Assembly (NCBI GenBank): GCA_016721425.1
Contig: JADKID010000007.1
Span: forward strand, 434,001-498,000
Direction: 5' to 3'
From: Bryobacterales bacterium
GTDB taxonomy: Bacteria; Acidobacteriota; Terriglobia; Bryobacterales; Bryobacteraceae
DNA length: 64,000 nt
This document shows, in pieces, positions 29,450-36,799 of the stretch. The position numbers and the translations under genes were made by a program. The notes under the pieces were generated by a model that had not been told where the DNA came from, searched no databases, and saw only the letters and a program-made list of their open reading frames with translations. Numbering within the stretch: the first letter of the stretch is position 1; every line of letters starts with the position of its first letter.

Positions 29450-30077
29450 AAAACTATTGCTCGCCAATCAGGCATGGGTGCAGGACAAGCTGAGCGTGGA
29501 CGCCGATTTCTTTAACAAGCAGGCAAACACGCAGCAGCCGGATTTCATGTGGATCGGCTGCTCCGATTCGCGCGTGCCGGCCGAGGATGTCACCGGCACC
29601 GAACCCGGCGAACTCTTCGTCCACCGCAACATCGCCAACCTGGTGATCCACACGGATCTCAACATGTTGAGCGTGCTGCAATACGCCGTGGAAGTGTTGA
29701 AGGTGAAGCACGTGATTGTGTGCGGCCACTACAACTGCGGCGGCGTGAAGAACGCCATGACACGGCACGATTTCGGCCTCATCAATAAATGGCTGCGCCA
29801 CATCAAGGATGTGTACCGCATGCACCACCGCGAACTCGAGGCCATTGCCGACGGCCAGGCGCGCTATGACCGGCTCGTGGAGTTAAACGTCACCGAGCAG
29901 GTGCAGAACCTGGCGCAAACCTCCATCGTTCAGCGCGCGTGGAAGAACGAACAGCGGCCCATCATTCACGGCTGGGTCTACGATCTGCGCACGGGCTACG
30001 TCAAAGAGACGGCGTGCATGGAGCCGGGCGCGAAGATGGACGAGATCTACGATTTCGATTTCGACGGCACCACCTAG
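29436..30077 (+). CDS. can: Beta-class carbonic anhydrase
   Basis: A 213-aa cytoplasmic zinc enzyme: WIGCSDSRVPAEDVTGTEPG (first zinc cysteine and the Asp-Arg dyad, about residue 40-55), HRNIANLV, and VIVCGHYNCGGVKNAM with the second-ligand histidine and cysteine (about residue 97-100). It interconverts CO2 and bicarbonate. The start lies inside the end of the SulP gene (14-base overlap), so the two are translationally coupled. The stop overlaps that of the convergent repeat protein by four bases. Length and motifs fit the E. coli Can type. Confidence 0.96.
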   Translation: MDTYRKLLLANQAWVQDKLSVDADFFNKQANTQQPDFMWIGCSDSRVPAEDVTGTEPGELFVHRNIANLVIHTDLNMLSVLQYAVEVLKVKHVIVCGHYNCGGVKNAMTRHDFGLINKWLRHIKDVYRMHHRELEAIADGQARYDRLVELNVTEQVQNLAQTSIVQRAWKNEQRPIIHGWVYDLRTGYVKETACMEPGAKMDEIYDFDFDGTT

Positions 30078-31280
30078 GGACGCTCGATCATCCGCCTGGC
30101 GATCGCGATCTGTTCGGCCGTGCCGCGGATGGCGATGGCTTTCTTCGCCTCCGTGAAGAAACTCTGCCCAGCCTGCGTCGCCGTGCGCACGGCGCCAAAC
30201 AGCGCCTGAAGTTCCTCGGACGTCCGGTCCGGCGGAAGAAAGAACACACCCACCTGCTCATCGCCGGCGGTCATCAGTTGCGGACCCGAGCCCGGTGGCA
30301 GCGCCAGGGCGTTCACCAGCCACGCGGCCATCTGAATCTGCTGGGCTGTGCCGCGGAAGCCGAGCACCTTCCGGGCCTCGGCTGGGAACACGCGCCGGAT
30401 ATCGGTAGACGCGCGAATTAGCGTCATCAGCTCGTTCAGATCGCGCGGAGTGCGGGCCTGGGCGAGATGGAACAACCGCCCCACCTCGCCCGAGCCGTCG
30501 TTCACGAAGTTCTGATGCTCCACCGTGTTCGGCGGGAGAGGCGCATCTGCGGGTTGGTCCAGCTCTCGGACCAGCCATTCCACCAGCCGGATCTGATCGA
30601 CCGTTCCGCGCCAGCTCATGGCACTTCGGGATTGCACGGGGAAGACGCGCCGAATGTCGGTCAGCGTCCGGATCAGTATCATCACCTGGTTCAAGTTCTT
30701 CGGCGAGCCGGAGTGGGCGAGATAGGTCAAACCCACCACCTCGGCCGAACCGTCCTGCACCTGAGACTGATGCCCGGTCGAATTCGGAGAGCTCCGCGCC
30801 GTAGCTGGCGTGTCCAACTCGCCAGCCGCCCAAACGGCGATCTGCATTTGCGCCGGCGTCCCGCGCATTCCCACCGCTTTTCGTGCGAAGTAGGGGTACA
30901 TCTGCCGCACGTCCGTCACGGTGCGGATTGCGGTCATCACCTCCTGAAAGTCGCGCACGTTTTCGGAGTGCGTGAGGTATATGACGCGCACCACGTCCCC
31001 CGTGCCATCGTGCGGCAGGTATTGAGGAGGACCAGCGCCGGCCGACTGATCGAGTTCGCTGATCAGCCACCGCGCCAGCGCAACCTGATCCGCGGTACCG
31101 CTCACGCTGAGAGAGTTCTGCAAGACCACGACCGCGCTCGATTGGAAACGCCCAACCGTTCGCAGTGTGGTCGCGAGATCCTCGGCTGCCTGCGGCGATT
31201 CGCTGTGGGCCAACGGGAAGACCTCCGCGGGCGGCGCCTGCCAACGCAGCCACGGCAAACAGGACGGCGGGAAACAGCAT
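30074..31280 (-). CDS. Exported protein with five secretin-N-like repeats (frameshifted)
   Basis: The gene starts at the ATG at 31280, four bases after AGGAGG, with a signal peptide (MLFPAVLFAVAALA). An extra base near 31237-31238 throws this out of frame with the rest, which begins PPAEVFPLAHSESPQ and stays open to 30074. The mature protein consists of five repeats of about 80 residues, each ending in the pattern RGT..Q+..A.WL..ELD.P (for example MRGTPAQMQIAVWAAGELDT, WRGTVDQIRLVEWLVRELDQ). Each begins with a strand like GDVVRVIYLTHSENVRD. This resembles the short N-domains of secretins without the pore domain. Probably periplasmic; partner unknown. Confidence 0.72.
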
Positions 31281-31364
31281 GGGACCTCCTGCGCGAACCT
31301 TCAACAGCAGGATTGACGCGCGAAGCGGGCCAAACGTGCAATCGGTACAATCGCTGTATCCATC

Positions 31365-31814
31365 ATGGGCCTCGCCAACGATCTCGAAATAGTCTTCCAC
31401 CGCGACCTCACCCGCCTGGTGCAACAACTCCAGGCATTTCCCGACGACGGCTCTTTGTGGCGCCGCGCCGGGACCGTCAACCCTGCCGGCAACCTGGTGC
31501 TCCACCTCGAAGGCAACCTGCGCGAGTTCATCGGCCGCCAATTGGGCGGCGTGGAATACCAACGCGACCGCCCGGCCGAGTTCGCCACCACGGGCCTCCC
31601 CATCGCCGGCCTTGTCGAGCGGATCGAGTACGTGCGAAGCCTTGTTTCGGCAACGCTCTTGAAACTCTCACCCGGAGACTTCGAGGCAGTCTATCCGGAG
31701 GACGTGCTAGGCATGCCCCTCTCGACGCAGGCGTTTCTCATTCACCTGCACGGGCACCTGAACTACCATCTGGGGCAGTTGGACTACCTGCGGAGGCTGG
31801 CCGGCGGGCGCTGA
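31365..31814 (+). CDS. DinB-family four-helix protein
   Basis: A 149-aa protein that fits the DinB/DUF1572-type bundle: an N-terminal helix (LEIVFHRDLTRLVQQLQAF), the metal-ligand-type segment NLVLHLEGNLREFIG with histidine, and the C-terminal HLHGHLNYHLGQLDYLRRL carrying the remaining histidines. DinB-like proteins form metal-binding bundles and several are thiol transferases or hydrolases; most are unassigned. It diverges from the repeat protein across an 84-base gap. No operon partner is visible on its strand. Confidence 0.8.
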   Translation: MGLANDLEIVFHRDLTRLVQQLQAFPDDGSLWRRAGTVNPAGNLVLHLEGNLREFIGRQLGGVEYQRDRPAEFATTGLPIAGLVERIEYVRSLVSATLLKLSPGDFEAVYPEDVLGMPLSTQAFLIHLHGHLNYHLGQLDYLRRLAGGR

Positions 31815-31940
31815 AACGCTACGCGCATTTGGGTTCAGGGATGGCCCGCCCCAGAGCCAGCAGACTGCGCACTTGTCCCCCGGTGGGCTTACGCCGGAGA
31901 TTGTTTTGGCGGCAGATTGAGGATCTCCACGGAGCACCAG

Positions 31941-32390
31941 TCAACGCGGTCGAGCACTCGCCTTCCTGAGTGACAGCACCTGCTCGAAGTAATGGATGTC
32001 CGAAATATCACGAAATCCAGGATCGCCGTTTGGGCCGAAACTTGGTTCCCAAGAGGAGCCGGACGCGCGATTGAGGAACCACAAACTCTCGCGGTCCGCA
32101 TGTCTCTCCAGGTCTGGACGAGGCCAGAACACGCAGTGGTTGCAGGCGAACCGGTAGTCCAAGGTTTGGCCCGCCTTGCCTGGCCCCCACAGGACACGAG
32201 TCACCTTCAGTGTTCCCCGAAAATGCCATCCGTCGATCCAGGGAAACGACCAGACTCCTGTCAATTGCCCCGCGACGACGAGATCGGCGTTCTGTGCGAT
32301 GGCGCCCTTCTCAATCGAGATGCCGAGCTGAGCCCCAAGCAACATCGCCAGTAAGAGCACGGCGCTTCTCGTCAATCGCGGGGCCTTCAT
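31941..32390 (-). CDS. Exported hypothetical protein, 149 aa
   Basis: N-terminal signal segment (SAVLLLAMLLGAQLGISI) followed by a domain with strand pattern ADLVVAGQLTGVWSFPW and FRGTLKVTRVLWGPGKAGQT, then YRFACNHCVFWPRPDLERHA with a Cys-x-x-Cys pair. The order (protein of unknown activity exported after a short signal, then 'gel-solvent accessible' strands and a WFLNRASGS segment) resembles small secreted proteins of acidobacteria, but I recognise no family. A 225-base non-coding stretch with no evident feature separates it from the toxin gene. Confidence 0.6.
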   Translation of the reverse strand: MKAPRLTRSAVLLLAMLLGAQLGISIEKGAIAQNADLVVAGQLTGVWSFPWIDGWHFRGTLKVTRVLWGPGKAGQTLDYRFACNHCVFWPRPDLERHADRESLWFLNRASGSSWEPSFGPNGDPGFRDISDIHYFEQVLSLRKASARPR

Positions 32391-32615
32391 CTTTCCATTA
32401 GACTCCGGAGCGAGGCTTTCGGAGCAACCGCACGAACCCAGGGCGTTGAGAGTCGCTACTTTCTACGATTTACCGGGCATTCCCGAACAGATACTCGCCC
32501 ACCGAAACCCAACCTGACGTTCGCTCCGACAACGACAGTCCCGTACGGGCTAACGAAGCCCAGGCCAACAACCGCCCGTTCAGCGAGTGCTGAGGCCCAG
32601 CGATTCACTCACCGC

Positions 32616-32897
32616 TCAGGAGCCCACCAACCGATCATACTCCGAGTGCGTGCCAATCCAGACCCATATCATCTTGTCGCCCGATTGCTTGCCGAGTGCG
32701 CGATGGTGATCTCCGACACGAACGCTGAAACGGTCTTCGCTTCCCTGTAACCGCCGGAATCGGAGCGAGGGGTGATGCGGATCCCGCAGCCACAGCCGGT
32801 AGTTCTTTACGGCAAGGTTTTGAACCTGAGAAGGCAGAGTCCGGAACAACTCCCAGAATCGCCGGGTGGCGACCGAGTTCACGACCGCGTCGGCCAC
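32616..32897 (-). CDS. RelE/ParE-like toxin
   Basis: A 93-aa basic protein starting with GTG, 19 bases inside the end of the upstream antitoxin-like gene. Pattern: TRRFWELFRTLPSQVQNLAV (two N-terminal helices), LWLRDPHHPSLRFRRLQGSE, then the strand series RFSVRVGDHHRALGKQSGDK and IWVWIGTHSEYDRL. This is the RelE/ParE fold, with the central beta sheet and the final HSEYDRL common to Txe/HigB-like members. It would be an mRNA interferase or gyrase poison; the sequence does not separate the two. Order antitoxin-toxin with overlap supports the call. Confidence 0.75.
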   Translation of the reverse strand: MADAVVNSVATRRFWELFRTLPSQVQNLAVKNYRLWLRDPHHPSLRFRRLQGSEDRFSVRVGDHHRALGKQSGDKMIWVWIGTHSEYDRLVGS

Positions 32898-33091
32898 TCA
32901 CGAAGCAGGCCTTGTGCCGATTCGTTGTCCGCTTCGTCGAAGAGGAAATCGAGCTTGCCTTCGGAGGAGTCGGCATCCAACTGGGCGTCCCAGCGCGCTT
33001 GTTCACGCACGCGGAACCACTGGACGATGCGGCGGTACTCTTCCGGAGGCAGACCCTCGATGGCTGCCTCGATCTGTTCAACTCGGCCCAT
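32879..33091 (-). CDS. Antitoxin partner of the RelE/ParE-like toxin
   Basis: A 70-aa acidic protein: MGRVEQIEAAIEGLPPEEYR, RIVQWFRVREQARWDAQLDA, then DSSEGKLDFLFDEADNESAQ. The pattern LPPEEYRRIVQWF and the acidic FDEA segment are typical of small antitoxins encoded ahead of ParE/RelE toxins. No clear DNA-binding domain is visible, so autoregulation cannot be claimed. It overlaps the toxin gene by 19 bases. The GC-skew sign change of the window falls in this neighbourhood. Confidence 0.7.
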   Translation of the reverse strand: MGRVEQIEAAIEGLPPEEYRRIVQWFRVREQARWDAQLDADSSEGKLDFLFDEADNESAQGLLREWPTRS

Positions 33092-33135
33092 ACCCGGAGT
33101 TTATCATCTGGTGCGGGGAGAATCGCGCTTCCCGG

Positions 33136-34119
33136 CTACAGCAGCTTTTCCAGTTCGCGCATGACCTCGAACGAATCGGCGACGTAGAGCACGTCGGCCT
33201 TGCCGCGGGACCAGCCGCAGGCGGCGTCGAGGTTGATGGCCCGGCGGTCGTTGATGAAGCGCCAGCCTACGACGTGGGGCTCTTCGCCGTGGCAGCAGGT
33301 CGCGAGGCCCTTGCGGTGGCGGGGGGAGGAGCCGGTCTGGCCCACCTGGTGGAGGTGCGAGAGGAACGGCAGGACGCTCTGGCCTTCGCCGGAGAGATCG
33401 ACCAGCGACTTGGAGGAGCCTAGCGAGGACTGCGTCTTCTGCACGAAGTTGAGAATGAGGCCGGCCGCTTCGGGCGTGTGCGTGGCGCCGTCCTTCTGCT
33501 TCTTGGTCCAACCGGCGCCGGCGACGAGGAGGAGCTGGGCGTCGGGGCGGATGGTCTGCTGATCGGCGTTGGGGGCATGGTAGCCGGTGACGGTGGTGCG
33601 GGTCTCCACCGTGACGGCGATGGGCGTGGCGGCGGCGCCGGGCGCGGCCGGAGCGGATTCAAAAGCGCCGGGTTCGAGGAGGAGAATCCACGGGCGGGCT
33701 GCGCGGCTGAGCGTCGCTTCCATGCGCTGGCGGTAATACCAGCGGTGCACCTTCAGATCAGGCTCGATGGCCACGATGTGCGTCTCGCAGGCGCCGTTCA
33801 GGCGGCAGGCGACTCCGGGGAGCGCGCGGTTGAAGCGCATGGTGCCGGTGGCGAAGATCACCGCTGCGCCAGAGGCTTTGGCGATGGCTTCGGCCGCCGC
33901 GGCGTCTGTGGCGTAGCGGGATTGGGCGAACTGCTCGCCTTCGACGGCGAAGACGGCCGCGGCGCCGGCGCTGACGGACTGCGCGGCGGCGGCGGCGTTG
34001 GCGCCGATCACGCCGAGATCATAAGCGCCGATCACGGCGGCGGCGGCGATGGTTTCGAGCGCTGCCTTGGGGAGCGCGCCTTCATCGGTGGTGTGGAGTA
34101 GGACGAGAATTTTTTCCAT
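33136..34119 (-). CDS. etfA: Electron transfer flavoprotein subunit alpha
   Basis: A 327-aa protein and the last gene of the ACAD-ETF cluster. The N-terminal domain has the ETF fold (MEKILVLLHTTDEGALPKAA). The C-terminal FAD domain is divergent: VGQTGSS is kept, but the usual GISG segment reads as LATCCHGEEPHVVGWRFIND, followed by RAINLDAACGWSRGKADVLY and FEVMRELEKLL. It forms a heterodimer with EtfB, takes electrons from acyl-CoA dehydrogenase and hands them to the membrane ETF dehydrogenase. Gap to etfB is 12 bases. The unusual cysteines next to the flavin deserve note. Confidence 0.88.
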   Translation of the reverse strand: MEKILVLLHTTDEGALPKAALETIAAAAVIGAYDLGVIGANAAAAAQSVSAGAAAVFAVEGEQFAQSRYATDAAAAEAIAKASGAAVIFATGTMRFNRALPGVACRLNGACETHIVAIEPDLKVHRWYYRQRMEATLSRAARPWILLLEPGAFESAPAAPGAAATPIAVTVETRTTVTGYHAPNADQQTIRPDAQLLLVAGAGWTKKQKDGATHTPEAAGLILNFVQKTQSSLGSSKSLVDLSGEGQSVLPFLSHLHQVGQTGSSPRHRKGLATCCHGEEPHVVGWRFINDRRAINLDAACGWSRGKADVLYVADSFEVMRELEKLL

Positions 34120-34131
34120 GGGGTGTGCTCC

Positions 34132-34935
34132 TTATTGCTTGATCCACGCGGCGATTTCGGCGGCGATATCGGCGGCGGGCACATCCTTGACGATGCGCGT
34201 CTGACGGGTGACGGCGGGCAGGGCGACCTGCGCGTAGGCGATGGCGGCTGGATCGAGCGCGGTGGGCTTCGCCTTTTGCAGGGCGGGCATCATGACGCGC
34301 ATGTTGGCCATGCCGGTTTGCGGATGGTTGGGCGGCTCGGGCAGGCTGCCGGTGGCCCAGGCCAGGACGGCGGGGGCGGCGGCGCATTTCGAGATCTGGT
34401 GCTTGCCGCCTTCGACGCGCTCCTTGATGACGAGGGCGCCATCGGGATCCACGGTGAGTTCGTCGACGGCAAGGAACTGTTCGGTGATGCCGAGGCGCTC
34501 GCCCACCATCTGCATGACGACGCCGGCGCCGCGGGTGGCTGATTCCCAGCCGCCGAAGATGAGGGCCTGCGATTTATCGAAGCCAGGAATGGCGGCGATG
34601 GCATCGGCCAGTGCTTTGGAGACCGACACGGCATCGGTGAAGCCGCCGCCGGGGCCATCGAGCGCGATCAGCTCGAAAGGCAGCTTCTGGGCGACGGTCA
34701 TCATGACCTGCTGGAGCTTGGCCTTGGGTCCGAGGCTCACCACTTTGATGGTGGAGCCGGGTTGATTCTTGGCCAGGTTGGCGGCTTCGTAGAGAGCGTG
34801 GCCGGCCCAGGGGTCGAAGACGTTGGGCAGCATGAGCTCGTTCTTGAGGCCGGGGCCGGTGGGGGTGGTGACGGGCTCCAGGGTTTGCAGCGGGTCCGGC
34901 GCGAGGCCTCCGCAGACGATGATTTGATAAGCCAT
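34132..34935 (-). CDS. etfB: Electron transfer flavoprotein subunit beta
   Basis: A 267-aa cytoplasmic protein with the EtfB pattern: AYQIIVCGGLAPDPLQTLEP, NELMLPNVFDPWAGHALYEA, VVSLGPKAKLQQVMMTVAQK, the AMP/FAD-binding loop LALDGPGGGFTDAVSVSKAL-like region, and PEPPNHPQTGMANMRVMMPA where the recognition loop for dehydrogenases lies. It pairs with EtfA. The gap to the upstream ETF dehydrogenase gene is six bases, so the genes form one operon. Coding sequence is strongly C-ending, matching the G-rich + strand of this half of the window. Confidence 0.9.
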   Translation of the reverse strand: MAYQIIVCGGLAPDPLQTLEPVTTPTGPGLKNELMLPNVFDPWAGHALYEAANLAKNQPGSTIKVVSLGPKAKLQQVMMTVAQKLPFELIALDGPGGGFTDAVSVSKALADAIAAIPGFDKSQALIFGGWESATRGAGVVMQMVGERLGITEQFLAVDELTVDPDGALVIKERVEGGKHQISKCAAAPAVLAWATGSLPEPPNHPQTGMANMRVMMPALQKAKPTALDPAAIAYAQVALPAVTRQTRIVKDVPAADIAAEIAAWIKQ

Positions 34936-34941
34936 AATTCG

Positions 34942-36717
34942 TTAGTTCTCCGCGCTGTGCAGGCCGCCGGGGGCGGCGCAGAAGTCGATGTTTTCGTGGA
35001 CGCAGTTCCAGAGGCACGCGCCGCAGTGGACGCACTTTTCACGATCGAAGCCGGGGCGGCCCGCGGGCTTTTCGGCGGCGATGTGGAGAGCCTCGCCGGA
35101 ACAGATTTCGATGCACATCTTCTCGCCGCAATCGTCGCAGACATGCTCGTTGCGAATGACGACGTGATCGGGAAATTCGGAGGGGGCCTGGACCTTGCCG
35201 CCCATCAGGAGGGCGTCCTGGTGGGAGACGAGGATCTGGCCGTCGTACTCGATTTTGGGCCAGCCGCAGGCGTCCATGAGGGCGTCGTGGAGCGGCTCGG
35301 ATTCGAGCTCGCAGCGCAGGCGGATGGTGTCGATCTGGGAGCGGGTGAGGCGGCCGATGTAGAAATCTTCCAGGCGGCCGGGGGTCTTGTCCTTGGCCGG
35401 GCGCGGGACGGAGAGCGAGCCGCTGGTCATGCCGGCGAGGCCCATGCCGAGGAAGCCCTGGAGGACGCCGCGCTGGAAACCGTTGCGCGCTTTTTCAGCG
35501 ATCTGGCCCTCGGCTTCGAGCCAGCTCTTACGGCGGCGGGCGACGTAGCGGGCCTCGAGATTTTCCTTGGTGAAGGGCAGGCCCTCTCGGTAAAGCTCGA
35601 GCACGCCTTCGGCGAGTTGGACGCCGGTGAGCCAAGCTTCATCGACTCCGCTGCCGGTGAGGACGTTGGTGGAGCCGGAGCCCTCGCCGATGCGGGCGAA
35701 GCCGTCGCCTGCGAGTTGGGGCTCACCGCGGCGGCCGCTTTCCAGCAGTGACTTGGCGCCCCAGCTTCTCATGCGGCCACCTTTGAGATAGCGCCAGATG
35801 TAGGGATGCTGGACGAAGTGCTGGAGGTAGCGATAGGCCGTGCGCACCGGGCTTTCGAGCCACGACGGGACAAAGATGCCGACGCTGGCGACGCGGCCGG
35901 GATGGACGTAGAAGAAGCCGAAGATCTCGGGCTCGGGGTAGCCGAGGGTGTGGAAGACGGTGCCTTCGGGAAGGTCCACGCCTTCGGGCAGATCCACCAC
36001 CATCTTCATGCCCACTGCCCACTCGTCCCGCTTGTGGCCCTCGGGCATGCCGACGATTTCGTCGAGACGGCGGCCCACGGGGCCGATGGGGCCATCGCCC
36101 ACCACTGTGAGCTCCGCGCGGACCTCGGTGCCATCGGCGGCGAGGACCACGCCGGCCACTTTGCCGTTTTCGATGAGCGGTTCGGAGACTGGTGTGGAGG
36201 GCCAGATCTGAGCGAGGCCAGTCATCATCACCTGCTGGCCGACCCACTGGTTGAACTGGCCGAGGGAGAAGATGAAGCCGTCCTTCTTGTGGAGGAAGTC
36301 CGGGCAGAAGGGGACGGCGAAGCCCTGGTGCTCGACGCGGAGGAGGCCGGAGAGGGCCTCGATCACCTTGTCGGCAAACTGCATGAGCGCGGGGCGGCGG
36401 GTGGCGCCGTGGGGATCGAGGAGGTAGACGAGCTTCTCGTCGCGGACGGGGGCGGCCATGGGGATCTCGGTGGTGTCGAGATCGGGGAAGGATGCCTTGA
36501 TGGCGCGGGCGCGGGTGACTACTCCGGAGACGCCGAAGGAGATGTCGTCGGCGCGCTCGTAGCAGAGGACCTGCGGGGGGAGGCCGGGCATGGCGCGGCT
36601 GTCGATGGTTTCCAGGCCGCGGGTGAGGGTGGTGAGGAAGCCTCCGGTGGCGGGGCCGAAGCCGACGCAGACGATATCGGCGTCGAGGGGTTTTTGCTCG
36701 ATGGGGTCTGTGTTCAT
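34942..36717 (-). CDS. ETF dehydrogenase / FixC-like flavoprotein with fused ferredoxin domain
   Basis: A 591-aa protein. FAD-binding N-terminus DADIVCVGFGPATGGFLTTL, a GG-reductase-like middle (VAGVVLAADGTEVRAELTVV, GDGFARIGEGSGSTNVLTGS) and a C-terminal iron-sulfur segment with two cysteine clusters: CDDCGEKMCIEIC and CVHCGACLWNC. ETF:quinone oxidoreductases have this order of FAD, quinone-binding and 4Fe-4S parts; two clusters rather than one are suggested by the eight cysteines. It should pass electrons from reduced ETF to the quinone pool at the inner membrane face. It lies between the acyl-CoA dehydrogenase and etfB. Confidence 0.88.
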   Translation of the reverse strand: MNTDPIEQKPLDADIVCVGFGPATGGFLTTLTRGLETIDSRAMPGLPPQVLCYERADDISFGVSGVVTRARAIKASFPDLDTTEIPMAAPVRDEKLVYLLDPHGATRRPALMQFADKVIEALSGLLRVEHQGFAVPFCPDFLHKKDGFIFSLGQFNQWVGQQVMMTGLAQIWPSTPVSEPLIENGKVAGVVLAADGTEVRAELTVVGDGPIGPVGRRLDEIVGMPEGHKRDEWAVGMKMVVDLPEGVDLPEGTVFHTLGYPEPEIFGFFYVHPGRVASVGIFVPSWLESPVRTAYRYLQHFVQHPYIWRYLKGGRMRSWGAKSLLESGRRGEPQLAGDGFARIGEGSGSTNVLTGSGVDEAWLTGVQLAEGVLELYREGLPFTKENLEARYVARRRKSWLEAEGQIAEKARNGFQRGVLQGFLGMGLAGMTSGSLSVPRPAKDKTPGRLEDFYIGRLTRSQIDTIRLRCELESEPLHDALMDACGWPKIEYDGQILVSHQDALLMGGKVQAPSEFPDHVVIRNEHVCDDCGEKMCIEICSGEALHIAAEKPAGRPGFDREKCVHCGACLWNCVHENIDFCAAPGGLHSAEN

Positions 36718-36728
36718 GGCTGGGGGGT

Positions 36729-36760
36729 ACCGCTCCCTGACGGTCGCGGCTCAGAAACGG
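36729..36760. repeat. Interspersed REP-like repeat, copy C (inverted)
   Basis: ACCGCTCCCTGACGGTCGC followed by GGCTCAGAAACGG, the reverse complement of copies A and B. It lies in the 82-base gap between the acyl-CoA dehydrogenase and ETF dehydrogenase genes, inside a probable operon. Confidence 0.75.
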
Positions 36761-36799
36761 ACGGTTGACGTGGATGTCTCATGGGGCCGGGTCCTCGGC

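Noticed and set aside
32391..32615. Possible replication origin in the non-coding stretch near the skew switch
   Set aside because: No DnaA-box (TTATNCACA) cluster or AT-rich unwinding stretch was found, and no origin-linked genes lie nearby; only the skew supports it.
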